From Hypericibacter adhaerens (lineage in GTDB: Bacteria; Pseudomonadota; Alphaproteobacteria; Dongiales; Dongiaceae): a DNA stretch of 64,000 nt. Numbering within the stretch: position 1 is the stretch's first letter; every line of letters starts with the position of its first letter. The stretch lies in contig NZ_CP042582.1 of NCBI RefSeq assembly GCF_008728835.1, positions 4,204,217 through 4,268,216 on the forward strand. Reading direction: 5' to 3'. A model generated the notes under the pieces. The model was not told where the DNA came from. It did not search any database and saw only the letters and a list, made by a program, of their open reading frames with translations. Positions 54,829-63,750 of the stretch are shown here, in pieces. The position numbers and the translations under genes are program-made.

Positions 54829-55716
54829 TCAGTCGGCCGGCTTCACCACCTTGAAGCGCCAGGGGGCACCCTCTTCGAATACCACATAGCGCCCGATATA
54901 GCGGCGATGGATATGGCCGATCTCGAGGAAGGCGGCGTTCTCGCGCGCGGGCTTGTAGGTCTCGAAGCAGCGCATGATGCCGAGGGTGGCGGCGCTTTCG
55001 AGCGGGCCGGCGAAGGCGTCGGAACGGTCGAGGAAATAGTCCTGGCTCGCGAATTTCCGCATCTGCGCCTCGCTCAGGAAGAAGCAGCCGGCATGCGGAT
55101 TGTTGACGCGCTGGAAGGCGATGCGCCGGTTGAGGACCTTGCCGTCGATCTTCGGCCGCTTGGTGATGTCCTGGTAGGGCTGGCTCAGCTCGGGCTTGGC
55201 GAGATTGGCGTCGATATAGAGCTTGTGGATCCGGTCGTCGAAGGAGACCTCGTAGCGGTTGGGCTGCAGCAGCGCGCGCTCGCCCGCCAGCGACAGGAAC
55301 CAGGCGAGCTTCTCGAAGAAGGCCGGATCGGCGACCAGGATGTCGTCTTCCATGTAGCAGTACCAGTCGTACCGCCCGAGCCCGTCGCGCAGGACCGCAT
55401 GGGCTTCGTAGCCCAGCAGCAGGGGCTGGGCCGCCGTCTGATGCTGGCGGAACAGGTTTCCCGGCAGGGCGGGGATCAGGTGATCGCTGCCGGTGGTGCA
55501 GAGGACGATGTCGATCTGGGCGCTGTTGGCGTGGTTGGTCTCGTAAAGGCAGCGGCGCGGCGGGTCGAGCAGGCCCTGGCGCGGACCGAACTGCTGATGC
55601 AGCGAGGCCATGCATTGGGTCAAAGCCTCGATGCGCGGCTGCGGATCGGCCCGGTGCGAGCCATAGAAGCCCGAGCTGGGCCTGTAGAAGTGAGGGATCG
55701 CCACCAGGATCCGCAT
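54829..55716 (-). CDS. Putative glycosyltransferase-like protein
   Basis: 295 aa from the ATG at 55716 (GGAAAGAGA about 6 bases upstream). N-terminal MRILVAIPHFYRP followed by a Rossmann-like fold, and the acidic motif YCYMEDDILV at about 137-146 resembles the DxD/EDD metal-nucleotide site of GT-A enzymes. HAGCFFLSEAQM and YIGRYVVFEEG are further blocks. No membrane segment. Assignment rests on the motif and layout; I do not recognise a specific family. Confidence 0.5.
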   Translation of the reverse strand: MRILVAIPHFYRPSSGFYGSHRADPQPRIEALTQCMASLHQQFGPRQGLLDPPRRCLYETNHANSAQIDIVLCTTGSDHLIPALPGNLFRQHQTAAQPLLLGYEAHAVLRDGLGRYDWYCYMEDDILVADPAFFEKLAWFLSLAGERALLQPNRYEVSFDDRIHKLYIDANLAKPELSQPYQDITKRPKIDGKVLNRRIAFQRVNNPHAGCFFLSEAQMRKFASQDYFLDRSDAFAGPLESAATLGIMRCFETYKPARENAAFLEIGHIHRRYIGRYVVFEEGAPWRFKVVKPAD

Positions 55717-56039
55717 GCCGTTCTCTTTCCGGGGAACCATTGCCGAATCGCGCGGGCCCGGCCGGGCCCGCGCCGCACTATAGCTTGCGGCCCGCGACCG
55801 CCCGCAAGAGCGCGGGCGGCGAAGCCGCCGGACGACCGTCCGAGGCGGCACAAATTCCTGCCGCCGGCGAGGAATCGGGTTCGCCGGCCCCGCTTCGGGA
55901 CCGGAAGCAGCCTTGATCGCGGGCGGCGGAGGTCTAGTTGTCTTGGAAAGCACCATGTCGGCGCTGTCCGCCCGGCCGTAGGAACCGGGATTGGCCCGGC
56001 CGCTTGCGAACGACAGCGCCCGGCCCTGGGGAGGGAATC

Positions 56040-56333
56040 ATGGAACAGGTCATCATCAATCTGATCGCCGGCGCCGCCGGCGGTATCGGCGCCGGCAAGG
56101 CATCGCCGAGCTTCGACCTCGGAATGATCGGCAACATCATCGCCGGCGCCGTCGGCGGCGGCGTGCTCGGCCAGATCGTCTCGGCCCTCATCCCCGCCAT
56201 CAGCGCGGCGGCGCAGGGCGGCAATCTCAGCGTCGGCGGGATCGTCGGGCAGATCGTCAGCGGCGGTGCCGGCGGCGCGATCCTCACCATCATCGCCGGC
56301 CTCATCAAGAACAAGATGATGGCCAAGAGCTGA
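56040..56333 (+). CDS. Glycine-rich hydrophobic small protein (97 aa)
   Basis: Strong ribosome site GGGGAGGGAATC before ATG. Sequence is built of alternating Gly/Ala-rich hydrophobic stretches with GxxxG patterns (NLIAGAAGGIGAGKA, IIAGAVGGGVLGQIV, GGIVGQIVSGGAGGAIL) and ends KNKMMAKS. I recall similar short conserved proteins of unknown function in other alphaproteobacteria. Could be membrane-inserting or oligomeric; a bacteriocin-like role is possible but no immunity or export gene is adjacent. Confidence 0.7.
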   Translation: MEQVIINLIAGAAGGIGAGKASPSFDLGMIGNIIAGAVGGGVLGQIVSALIPAISAAAQGGNLSVGGIVGQIVSGGAGGAILTIIAGLIKNKMMAKS

Positions 56334-56343
56334 CCGCCGGCGC

Positions 56344-57282
56344 CTAGCGCGGCAGCTTGCCGGTCTGGCGCAGGCTGATGTGGCCGCCGGCGCTCACGAT
56401 CAGATGGTCGTGGAGCGCGATGCCCAGGGTCTCGGCGGCCCGCATGATCTCGCGCGTGATCTCGATGTCGCCGGGCGAAGGCTTGAGATTGCCGCTGGGA
56501 TGGTTGTGGACGAGCACCAGCCCGACGGCGCCGAGGTTGAGCGCGCGCTGCAGGATCTGGCGCGGATAGGCCGCCACTTCGTTGACCGTGCCGGTCTGCT
56601 GCAGCTCGTCGGCGATGAGCCCGTGGCGCTGGTCGAGGAACAGCACGCGGAACTGCTCGATCGGGCTGTTGCCGATCACGGTGCGGCAATGCTTGGCGAC
56701 CTTGTCGATCGAGTTGAGGATCGCCCGTTCCTTGAGCTCCTCGCGCCCCAGCCGCACCGCCGTCTCGGCGATGGCCCGCAGGTTCACGATGGTCGAATAG
56801 GTGACGAGCTCGAACCCGGCAAGCTCCTCTTCCCGTGCCGCCAGCACGCCACCCAGGCTGCCGAACCGCTCCAGCAGCGCCTTGGCCAGGGGCTTCACGT
56901 CCTTGCGCTCGACCGTGGCGAAGAGCAGCAGCTCCAGCAGCTCATAGTCGGGCAGCGCGCCGAGGCCGCCCGCCATGGCGCGCTTGCGCAACCGCTCGCG
57001 ATGGCCCCAGTAATGCGGCCGGTTGGGCTTTTCCGCCGGCGCCTCGGCCGGAATCGGCAGGACCGCGATCAGCCGCTCGGTCGGGTCCTGGGATTCGAAC
57101 ACCCAGGCGCGGGCGAGCTTGTCCCACTGGCCGCCGATCTCCTGCAGCGCCTGGCGATGGGGATAGGTGTCGCCGCGCACCGCGAACCGCTCGATCCCGC
57201 CGCCCGGCAACGGCTCGACGGTGATGCCGATGCGCTCCAGCGCATCGGCCGCCCCCGCTCCGTCCGGCCGGTCCTGTCCCAT
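56344..57282 (-). CDS. radC: RadC family JAB domain protein with extra N-terminal domain
   Basis: 312 aa from the ATG at 57282. RadC core starts near residue 88 (HYWGHRERLRKRAM, then a helix-hairpin-helix-like part); the JAMM metal motif HNHPSGNLKPSPGD is near 258-271. The first 85 residues are unusual: GDTYPHRQALQEIGGQWDKL and ARAWVF resemble a short domain seen in some replication or mobile-element proteins. Function of RadC proteins is unsettled despite the name. Confidence 0.88.
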   Translation of the reverse strand: MGQDRPDGAGAADALERIGITVEPLPGGGIERFAVRGDTYPHRQALQEIGGQWDKLARAWVFESQDPTERLIAVLPIPAEAPAEKPNRPHYWGHRERLRKRAMAGGLGALPDYELLELLLFATVERKDVKPLAKALLERFGSLGGVLAAREEELAGFELVTYSTIVNLRAIAETAVRLGREELKERAILNSIDKVAKHCRTVIGNSPIEQFRVLFLDQRHGLIADELQQTGTVNEVAAYPRQILQRALNLGAVGLVLVHNHPSGNLKPSPGDIEITREIMRAAETLGIALHDHLIVSAGGHISLRQTGKLPR

Positions 57283-57385
57283 GCCCGCAACGGTTGCGCG
57301 AGCCCCGCACGGGGTCAAGGGCCGCGCCGATGACGGGGGGCAGGCCGGATCTCGGGCGCTTGACGGCTCGCTTCCTTCCCTATAT

Positions 57386-57401
57386 ATAACCATAAGGTTA
57401 T
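57386..57401. promoter_or_regulatory. Palindromic operator candidate upstream of the ArsR-type regulator
   Basis: ATAACC-ATAA-GGTTAT, a 6-4-6 perfect dyad in the only strongly AT-rich patch of this region, 23 bp before the regulator start. TATATAA and TAACTATAG overlapping it could be the -10 element. ArsR-type repressors bind such dyads, so autoregulation is likely (inference). Confidence 0.6.
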
Positions 57402-57423
57402 TTAACTATAGGGTTTTATAGAG

Positions 57424-57780
57424 ATGACGGCGGACGCCCTCTCCCTCACCTTCGCGGCCCTCGCCGATCCCACGCGGCGCGCGATCCTGGCCCGCCTCTC
57501 GCTCGGCCAGGCCACCGTCACCGAGCTGGCGAAGCCCTTCAAGATGAGCGGGCCCGGCGTCACCAAGCATCTGAAGGTGCTGGAGCGGGCGGGCCTGATC
57601 GTGCGCGGCCGCGAGGCGCAATGGCGGCCGAGCCGGCTCGACGCCCGCCCGCTCAAGGACGCCGCCGCCTGGCTCGATCACTACCGGCAGTTCTGGGAGG
57701 CGAGCTTCGACCGCCTCGAGGACTACCTCAACGAGGTGCAGATGAAGGGAGGCAAAGGTGGCCGCACGAAAAGGCGCTGA
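57424..57780 (+). CDS. ArsR-family winged-helix regulator (SRPBCC-partner type)
   Basis: 118 aa. HTH core ALADPTRRAILARLSLGQAT, then VTELAKPFKMSGPGVTKHLK and VLERAGLIVRGREAQWRPSR. No metal-binding Cys cluster, matching the SmtB/ArsR subgroup that pairs with an AHSA1 gene. Lacks a good ribosome site; a leaderless or near-leaderless mRNA is possible. Overlaps the next gene by 23 bp. Confidence 0.9.
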   Translation: MTADALSLTFAALADPTRRAILARLSLGQATVTELAKPFKMSGPGVTKHLKVLERAGLIVRGREAQWRPSRLDARPLKDAAAWLDHYRQFWEASFDRLEDYLNEVQMKGGKGGRTKRR

Positions 57781-58252
57781 GCCGGTGGCCGCGCGGGAGG
57801 CGGAGCCCGCCGACCGCGTGCTCGTCATCTCGCGGCTCTTCGACGCACCGCGCGCGCTCGTCTATCAGGCCTTTGCCGATCCGAAGCAGGCGCTACAATG
57901 GGCCGGTCCGCGCGACTATCCGGCGGTCCATATCGAGGGCGATCTCAGGCCCGGCGGCCCATGGCGCACCTGCCTCAAGGGGATCGAGGACGGCCGCCTG
58001 CTCTGGCAGGGCGGCGTCTATCTCGAGGTGGTGCCGAACGAGAAGCTGGTCTTCACCTTCGCCTGGGACCAGGAGGACGGGAGTGCGGGGCCGGAGACTC
58101 TGGTCACCATCACCTTCGCCGATCGGAACGGCAAGACGCTGATGACCTTCCGGCAGGCGGTCTTCAACACGGTGGCGAACCGCGATGGTCATCGCGGCGG
58201 CTGGAACAGCGCCTTCGACCGGCTGGCGGAGCTTCTGGCCTCGCACCGGTAG
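57758..58252 (+). CDS. SRPBCC / AHSA1-domain protein
   Basis: 164 aa from GTG 57758 (GGGAGG five bases upstream). A START-like fold: LVISRLFDAPRALVYQAFAD, GDLRPGGPWR, GGVYLEVVPNEKLVFTFAW and GHRGGWNSAFDRLAELL are typical AHSA1. Binds small hydrophobic ligands; the pair with ArsR is common, and the ligand is unknown. Confidence 0.9.
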   Translation: MAARKGAEPVAAREAEPADRVLVISRLFDAPRALVYQAFADPKQALQWAGPRDYPAVHIEGDLRPGGPWRTCLKGIEDGRLLWQGGVYLEVVPNEKLVFTFAWDQEDGSAGPETLVTITFADRNGKTLMTFRQAVFNTVANRDGHRGGWNSAFDRLAELLASHR

Positions 58253-58321
58253 CGGCAGGACGAACGGCAACGGGAGGCGAGCTTGCATCGGCCTGATCGC
58301 TTCCCACGGAGGTAGCGCCTC

Positions 58322-58618
58322 ATGTGCTGTGCGTTGGCGGCCCTTCTGATCGCGATGGTCGCGGCCTGCCGCGGCGGCTTCAGGGCCGTCGTCGGCTGGC
58401 GGCCGCCGGTGCGGTGGCTCGCCCTCTCGAGCGCTCTCGCCGTCTTCCTGGTGGAGGGCTCGGCCCTCGCGGCGAAGCATTTCGATCACTATGCCGCGCG
58501 CGCCCGCGCGCATGACCGCTCGGTCCTGGCCGAGATCTGGGCCCAGCCGATCTGCAACGGCGCCGGGTCGACGGCGCTCGCCGCTTCGTCGCACGCCGAA
58601 GTGATCGGCACCGATTGA
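58322..58618 (+). CDS. Hypothetical small membrane protein (98 aa)
   Basis: GGAGG lies 8-12 bases before the ATG. The first helix covers about 4-22 (ALAALLIAMVAACRGGF), a second about 33-50 (LALSSALAVFLVEGSALA). The C-terminal half is soluble with one Cys. No family recognised. Confidence 0.55.
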   Translation: MCCALAALLIAMVAACRGGFRAVVGWRPPVRWLALSSALAVFLVEGSALAAKHFDHYAARARAHDRSVLAEIWAQPICNGAGSTALAASSHAEVIGTD

Positions 58619-58649
58619 GCAAGGCTCCGGGGCGGCTTTCGGGCGCGGT

Positions 58650-59951
58650 TCACAGCCCGCGGCGGTCCTCCCAATCGAACTTCGCCACCGCCAGCGGCCG
58701 GAACCAGGGCCAGCCGCGGTAATAGAACTTCGTCGGGAAACCTTCGGCATCGAACGCGGTGCGGGCATCGTTGGCGCGCAGGATGCGCTGGGCCAGCTTG
58801 TAGCCGAACCAGCTCCCCATCGGCACGCCGGCGAAGCAATAGCCCAGCCCGTAATGCATCCCGTCCTGGCTGCCGATATGCGGCCAGAGATCGAAGGTGG
58901 CGGCGCATTGCCCGGTCCAGACATGGGCGAGCTTCGTGCCCTTGAGATCGGGCAGGATCTGGTCCATCCGCCCCTTGAGCCGCCGCGCCTTGGCCTTGAG
59001 ATCGCGCGTCGGGCTGCCGGTGCGCCAGCCCAGCAGCAGGCGCTCCTGGTCGGGCGCGCGGCGCCAATAGGTGAGGTTGTTGTTCCAGTCGTGATAGGTG
59101 CGGTTGGTGGGCGCCGCGCGGTCGAGGAGCTCGCGCGGCAGGATCTCGGTCGCGACCATGAAACCGTTGAAGGGCACGATGCGGCGCTGCAGCCAGGGCG
59201 TCGCGGATCCCGTATAGCCGTTGGTCGCGATCGCGACCTCGCGCGCCTTGAGCGATCCCCGCGAGGTCGCCACGGTGAAGCCGTCCGTCTCGCGCAGGAT
59301 GCCGGTGACGGCGGTGCGATCGTAGAGCCCGGCGCCCGCGCGTTCGGCGGCCGCGATCAGGCCGTTCACGTAGAGCGCCGGATGGATCGAGCCCATCTCC
59401 GGGATCATGGCGCCGCCCTGGAAGAGATCGGAGCCGGTCTCGCGATGCTGCTCGGCACGCGGCACCATCGCGAACTCGTCGCCCAGATGGCGCTGCTTGA
59501 TCGCGAGCTCGCGCGCCATGCCGTCATAGTGGCGCGGGCTCAAGGCCGCCATGAAGCGGCCGCTGCGCCGGAGATGGCAGGAGATCGCCTCGCGCTCCAC
59601 CAGCTCGTAGACGAAATCATAGGCCGCGCGGGTGTCGCGATAGATCGCGAGCGCACCCTCGAGCCCCCGCGAATCGATCAGCGAGCCGAAGCTGTGCTTG
59701 AGCGTGCGTCCGACATAGCCGGCATTGCGCGAGCTCGCCCCCTCGCCCAGCCGCTGCGCCTCCAGCACCGCCACGCGGCGCCCGGCGCGCGCCAGGGTCA
59801 GGGCCGCGACCAGGCCGGTGAAGCCCGCACCCACGATGGCGACATCCACGGGCGGGGGCAAAGGCTGCGGCGGACGCTCCGGCCGGGGCCCCGCTTCCCA
59901 CCAGTACGGTGTCTCCTTGAATCCCGACGCGAAGATCCCGCCGTCCGCCAT
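58650..59951 (-). CDS. FAD-dependent amine oxidoreductase (DAO family)
   Basis: 433 aa. GAGFTG at 41-46 in the N-terminal Rossmann fold, SSRNAGYVG, IATNGYTGSATPW and the C-terminal HIGSQDGMHYGLGYCFAGVP. Same family as the enzyme at 15710 but clearly diverged. Substrate likely a secondary amine or amino acid; not determinable here. Confidence 0.87.
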   Translation of the reverse strand: MADGGIFASGFKETPYWWEAGPRPERPPQPLPPPVDVAIVGAGFTGLVAALTLARAGRRVAVLEAQRLGEGASSRNAGYVGRTLKHSFGSLIDSRGLEGALAIYRDTRAAYDFVYELVEREAISCHLRRSGRFMAALSPRHYDGMARELAIKQRHLGDEFAMVPRAEQHRETGSDLFQGGAMIPEMGSIHPALYVNGLIAAAERAGAGLYDRTAVTGILRETDGFTVATSRGSLKAREVAIATNGYTGSATPWLQRRIVPFNGFMVATEILPRELLDRAAPTNRTYHDWNNNLTYWRRAPDQERLLLGWRTGSPTRDLKAKARRLKGRMDQILPDLKGTKLAHVWTGQCAATFDLWPHIGSQDGMHYGLGYCFAGVPMGSWFGYKLAQRILRANDARTAFDAEGFPTKFYYRGWPWFRPLAVAKFDWEDRRGL

Positions 59952-60023
59952 GCCCGTCCCCCGATGATCGCCAACCCTTCTAGCAAGGACGCCACCCGAC
60001 CGTCCATTGACCCACTTCCTTTA

Positions 60024-60051
60024 CCCTCCCCCTCATTCATGAGGGGGAGGG
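60024..60051. repeat. Intergenic palindrome (CCCTCCCCCTCA family)
   Basis: Perfect 12-bp arms CCCTCCCCCTCA / TGAGGGGGAGGG with loop TTCA. It shares the CCCTCCCCC arm with the repeats at 17066 and 63751 but lacks their central 17-mer. Lies between two divergent genes. Confidence 0.6.
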
Positions 60052-60159
60052 ACAGGCCCGCAGAGGGAAAGGAGATTTCGCCTGAGCAATCCCGCCCGCG
60101 CATCGCAAGGAAGTCTCTGCTAGAGTGCCGCCAGTGGCTCGGGGGTTCCGGACAAGTTC

Positions 60160-61089
60160 ATGAATGCGATCGGGTTGGGTCGCCGCGACTATGCCAAGGG
60201 CGTCGCGGCCATGTTGCTGGCGACCTTGTTCTGGTCGCTCTCCGGTCTCTTCATGCGGATCATCCCGCAAGACGATGTGTGGCGGATCGCCGCCTGGCGT
60301 TCGGGCTGCATGTCGCTGGGGCTGCTGCTGTTCCTGCTGACGATCTACGGCCGGGGCACGCTGGCGCAGTTCCGCGCCATCGACCGAAGCGCACTGCTGG
60401 GCGCCGCCGGCTTCTTCGCCGTGGGCTCCACCCTCTATATCGTGGCGCTCTCGCTCGCCGGGACGGCCAATGTCGCCTGCCTTTCCAACCTGACGCCGAT
60501 CTTCGCGCCCCTCCTCGCCCGGCTCGTCCTGGGCGAGCGCTCGGGCCCTGCGATCTGGATCGCGACCGCGCTCGCGATCGCCGGGGTCTTCGTCGTCTTC
60601 GGCACCGATTTCGGCCAGGGCAGCGCCATCGGCAACGCCCTCTCGCTCGTGGTGGCCTTCTGCTTCGCGGCCCAGACCGTCTGGCTGCGGCGCTATCGCG
60701 ACATCGACCTGGTGCCGGCCGTCTGTCTCGGCGGGCTCGTGGTGTTCGTCGGGGTGGGGCTGGTGCGCGGCGGCCTCGCGATCTCGTGGGAAGCCTTCGG
60801 CTGGATCCTGCTGATGGGCTTCCTGCAGCTCGCCTTGCCGCTGATCCTCTATACCCGCGCCGCGCGCTGGGTCCCGGCGATCCAGATGACGCTGATCGCG
60901 CTTCTCGACGTGGTGCTCAATCCCTTCTGGACCTGGCTCGTGGTCGACGAGGTGCCGGCGATGAACGCGATCTGGGGCGGGCTGCTGATCCTCGTCGGCG
61001 TGCTCATCAGCGTGATCGCCGGGCGCAAGCCGCAGGCCTCGGCCCCCGCACCGGCGGCCGCGATCCCCGAGCCCGTCGGCGAACGCTGA
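60160..61089 (+). CDS. EamA/DMT-family transporter
   Basis: 309 aa, ten hydrophobic segments in two EamA halves (ATLFWSLSGLFMRIIP; ALSLAGTANVACLSNLTPIFAP; QMTLIALLDVVLNPFWTWL). The start is ATG 60160, with no strong ribosome site. Substrate unknown. Six bases from the convergent sulfatase stop. Confidence 0.85.
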   Translation: MNAIGLGRRDYAKGVAAMLLATLFWSLSGLFMRIIPQDDVWRIAAWRSGCMSLGLLLFLLTIYGRGTLAQFRAIDRSALLGAAGFFAVGSTLYIVALSLAGTANVACLSNLTPIFAPLLARLVLGERSGPAIWIATALAIAGVFVVFGTDFGQGSAIGNALSLVVAFCFAAQTVWLRRYRDIDLVPAVCLGGLVVFVGVGLVRGGLAISWEAFGWILLMGFLQLALPLILYTRAARWVPAIQMTLIALLDVVLNPFWTWLVVDEVPAMNAIWGGLLILVGVLISVIAGRKPQASAPAPAAAIPEPVGER

Positions 61090-61095
61090 GCGCCG

Positions 61096-62634
61096 TCAGG
61101 CGCGAGCCGGCGGCGTCTCCACATGGGGCAGGCGCGAGCGGTATTCGAGATCGTCCAGCACCAGGTGGTTGCGCATATAGCTGGTCGAAGCGTCGCGCAT
61201 CGGCTGGAAGTCCCATGATGCGTGCCGGCCGGTCATGAGCGCTGCCGCCACCATCCGTCGCCGCCGCTGGCTCGCCACCACCTTCTCGCGCAAGCCCGCC
61301 ATGTCCCAGCGCCGCACGGCCTCGGCCCGATAGGCCGCGACCTTGCCGGCTTGCGCCGGATCGGCGGCGGTGTCGCGGCGCTCCTGCGGGTCCGTCGCCA
61401 GATCGAAGAGCTGATCGGGATCGGACGGCGTCGTCACGAACTTCTCGCCGCCGCGCCGGATCATCATCAGAGGCGCCACCACCCCTTCGCCCAGATATTC
61501 GCCGATCACCTCGTCATGGCCGCCATTGCCGGCGAGATGCGGCAGCAGCGAGCGCCCGTCGATCGGGGCGGCATGGTCGGGCTTGCGCCCGTCTCCCGCG
61601 ATCTCGGCCAGGGTCGGCAGCAGGTCGATGAGCGAGGTGGCCTCGCGCACGCGGTGCGGGCGGAACAGGCCGGGCCGCGAGACGATCAGCGGGATGCGGC
61701 AGGCATTCTCGTACCAGCTCATCTTGTACCAGAGCCCGCGCTCGCCCTGCATGTCGCCGTGGTCGGCGGTAAAGAGGATGATGGTGTCGTCGGCGAGCCC
61801 CACCTCCTCGAGCGCCTTGAGCAGCAGGCCCACCTGGTCGTCGACGAACGAGATGGCGCCGTAATAGGCGCGCCGCGCGGCGCGGATATGGGCTTCCGTG
61901 ATCTCGTAGCGATCCATGTCCGAGACATGGCGCAGCCGCTTCGTGTGCGGATCGAGCGGCACGTCGCCCGCTTTCACTATCGGAAGATCGATGTCCTCGT
62001 CGCGATAGCGGTTCCAATGTTCCGGCAGGATCGCATAGGGATCGTGCGGATGCGTCATCGAGACCACGAGGCAGAAAGGCCGCTCGTCGGTCCCGCGCGC
62101 CGCGTCATGGATGTAGCGGCGCGCCGCATAGACCGTCTCCTCGTCGAAATCGAGCTGGTTCGAGCGCACGCAGGGGCCTGCTTGAACGACGGAAAGCATG
62201 TTGTGGTACCAGGAGGGCCGGGTCTCGAAATCCTCCCAATCGGGAAACCAGCCATAGTCGGAAGGATAGATGTCGGTGGTAAGCCGCTCCTCGAAGCCGT
62301 GGAGCTGGTCGGGCCCGCAGAAATGCATCTTGCCCGAAAGCGCGGTACGGTAGCCGGCGAGGCGGAGATAATGGGCGAAGGTCGGGATGTCGGCCGCGAA
62401 ATCGGCCGCGTTGTCATAGGCGCCGATGCGCGAGGGCAGGGCGCCGGCCATCATGCTGAAGCGCGAGGGCGCGCAGAGCGGGCTGTTGCAGTAGAAGTTC
62501 TCGAACAGCACCCCGCGATCGGCCAGCGCCGAGATATGCGGTGCCTTCACCACGCGATGGCCATAGGCCGGCAGGAAGCTCGCCGCCAGCTGGTCGGCCT
62601 GCAGGAACAGGATGTTGGGTCTGCGCTTTGCCAT
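61096..62634 (-). CDS. betC: Choline-sulfatase (type I sulfatase)
   Basis: 512 aa. Sulfatase signature C54-x-P-S-R (CAPSR) needs conversion of Cys54 to formylglycine. Metal ligands D14 and TADHGDMQGERGLWYK are visible, and the C-terminal YEYR-like tail (DLEYRSRLPHVETPP) is typical of BetC. Hydrolyses choline-O-sulfate to choline and sulfate. Divergent LysR gene next to it is the common partner; betAB are not in the window. Confidence 0.9.
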   Translation of the reverse strand: MAKRRPNILFLQADQLAASFLPAYGHRVVKAPHISALADRGVLFENFYCNSPLCAPSRFSMMAGALPSRIGAYDNAADFAADIPTFAHYLRLAGYRTALSGKMHFCGPDQLHGFEERLTTDIYPSDYGWFPDWEDFETRPSWYHNMLSVVQAGPCVRSNQLDFDEETVYAARRYIHDAARGTDERPFCLVVSMTHPHDPYAILPEHWNRYRDEDIDLPIVKAGDVPLDPHTKRLRHVSDMDRYEITEAHIRAARRAYYGAISFVDDQVGLLLKALEEVGLADDTIILFTADHGDMQGERGLWYKMSWYENACRIPLIVSRPGLFRPHRVREATSLIDLLPTLAEIAGDGRKPDHAAPIDGRSLLPHLAGNGGHDEVIGEYLGEGVVAPLMMIRRGGEKFVTTPSDPDQLFDLATDPQERRDTAADPAQAGKVAAYRAEAVRRWDMAGLREKVVASQRRRRMVAAALMTGRHASWDFQPMRDASTSYMRNHLVLDDLEYRSRLPHVETPPARA

Positions 62635-62678
62635 GAGGGTCTCGCTGCGTCGCTTGCCGGCACCGGCCTCCAGCCATC

Positions 62679-62688
62679 AAATGCATTT
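62679..62688. promoter_or_regulatory. Candidate LysR-regulator site in the betC/lysR divergent region
   Basis: AAATGCATTT, a perfect 10-bp palindrome within ATCAAATGCATTTATG, 45 bp upstream of the sulfatase start and the only AT-rich dyad there. LysR proteins bind such sites; assignment is inference. Confidence 0.4.
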
Positions 62689-62775
62689 ATGGGCAGGAGG
62701 ACCGAACGCCGGCCGGAGGGCCAGAGTAGCCTGCGCTCGGCTTGACGCGGGAGCCGGTCTGGAGATGATAAGGCC

Positions 62776-63735
62776 ATGAAAGAAACTAATGCCGAGGGCG
62801 GCGGCCGGCTGCCGCCGCTGCGGGGCCTCGTCACCTTCGAGATGGCGGCGCGCCTGGGCAGCTTCACCAAGGCGGCCGAGGGGCTGGGCCTGACCCAGCC
62901 GGCCGTCAGCCATCAGATCCGGCGTCTCGAGCAGCATCTGGGCCGCCCGCTGTTCCGGCGCGATCATCGCGGCATCGCGCTCACCGAGGCGGGCGCCGCC
63001 CTCTTTGTCGCGGTACAACGCGGCCTCACCGGCATCGGCGAGGCGGTGCGCGAGATCCGCGGCACCACGGCGCAGCGCGTCGTCACCATCGCCGCCGACG
63101 TGGCCTTCTCCGGGCTCTGGCTGGTGCCGCGCCTGGCCGAGATCAAGGCGCTGCTGCCGACCGTCGAGCTCAGGATCATCACCTCGCAATGGACCCAGAA
63201 CATCAACGAGATCGGCGCCGATCTGGGCGTGCTGTTCGGCGACGGCGCCTGGTTCGGCACGCGCGCCGAGCTGCTGGTGCCGGAATATGCCTTCCCGGTC
63301 TGCGCGCCTTCGCTCCTGAAGGACGGCCGGAAATTCACGCTCGAGGAGCTGCAGCGCCTGCCGCTGCTCCATCTCGAGATGCCGAGCCCGGTCAAGGGTG
63401 CCAGCGAGCCCTGGTTCAAATGGGAGAGCTGGTTCGCCGCGGCGGGGCTGCCCTACCGCCCGGCCCAGCCCGGCCTCTCCTTCAACAACTACAACTTCAC
63501 GATCCAGGCGGCGATCGCGGGCCAAGGCATCGCGCTGGGTTGGCGACCGCTGGTGGAACAGATCCTCCTCGCCGGCCAGCTCGTGCCCTGTGCGGACAAA
63601 GCCTGCAGCTCGGCGCGCGGCTATCACCTGCTGCTGCCCGGCCGCGGCGTGCCGGGACCCGAGGTCCAGCGCTTCATCGCCTGGCTCAAGACCGCCATGG
63701 CGAAATCGCCGCCGGTTCCGACGGAGGGCAACTGA
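62776..63735 (+). CDS. LysR-family regulator of choline-sulfate use
   Basis: 319 aa. N-terminal winged HTH (LVTFEMAARLGSFTKAAEGL, LTQPAVSHQIRRLEQHLGRP) and a GcvA-like effector domain. Placement divergent to betC matches the known choline-sulfate-utilisation regulators of alphaproteobacteria. Its effector is probably choline or its sulfate ester (inference). Confidence 0.9.
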   Translation: MKETNAEGGGRLPPLRGLVTFEMAARLGSFTKAAEGLGLTQPAVSHQIRRLEQHLGRPLFRRDHRGIALTEAGAALFVAVQRGLTGIGEAVREIRGTTAQRVVTIAADVAFSGLWLVPRLAEIKALLPTVELRIITSQWTQNINEIGADLGVLFGDGAWFGTRAELLVPEYAFPVCAPSLLKDGRKFTLEELQRLPLLHLEMPSPVKGASEPWFKWESWFAAAGLPYRPAQPGLSFNNYNFTIQAAIAGQGIALGWRPLVEQILLAGQLVPCADKACSSARGYHLLLPGRGVPGPEVQRFIAWLKTAMAKSPPVPTEGN

Positions 63736-63750
63736 CTCGAATATCACCTA

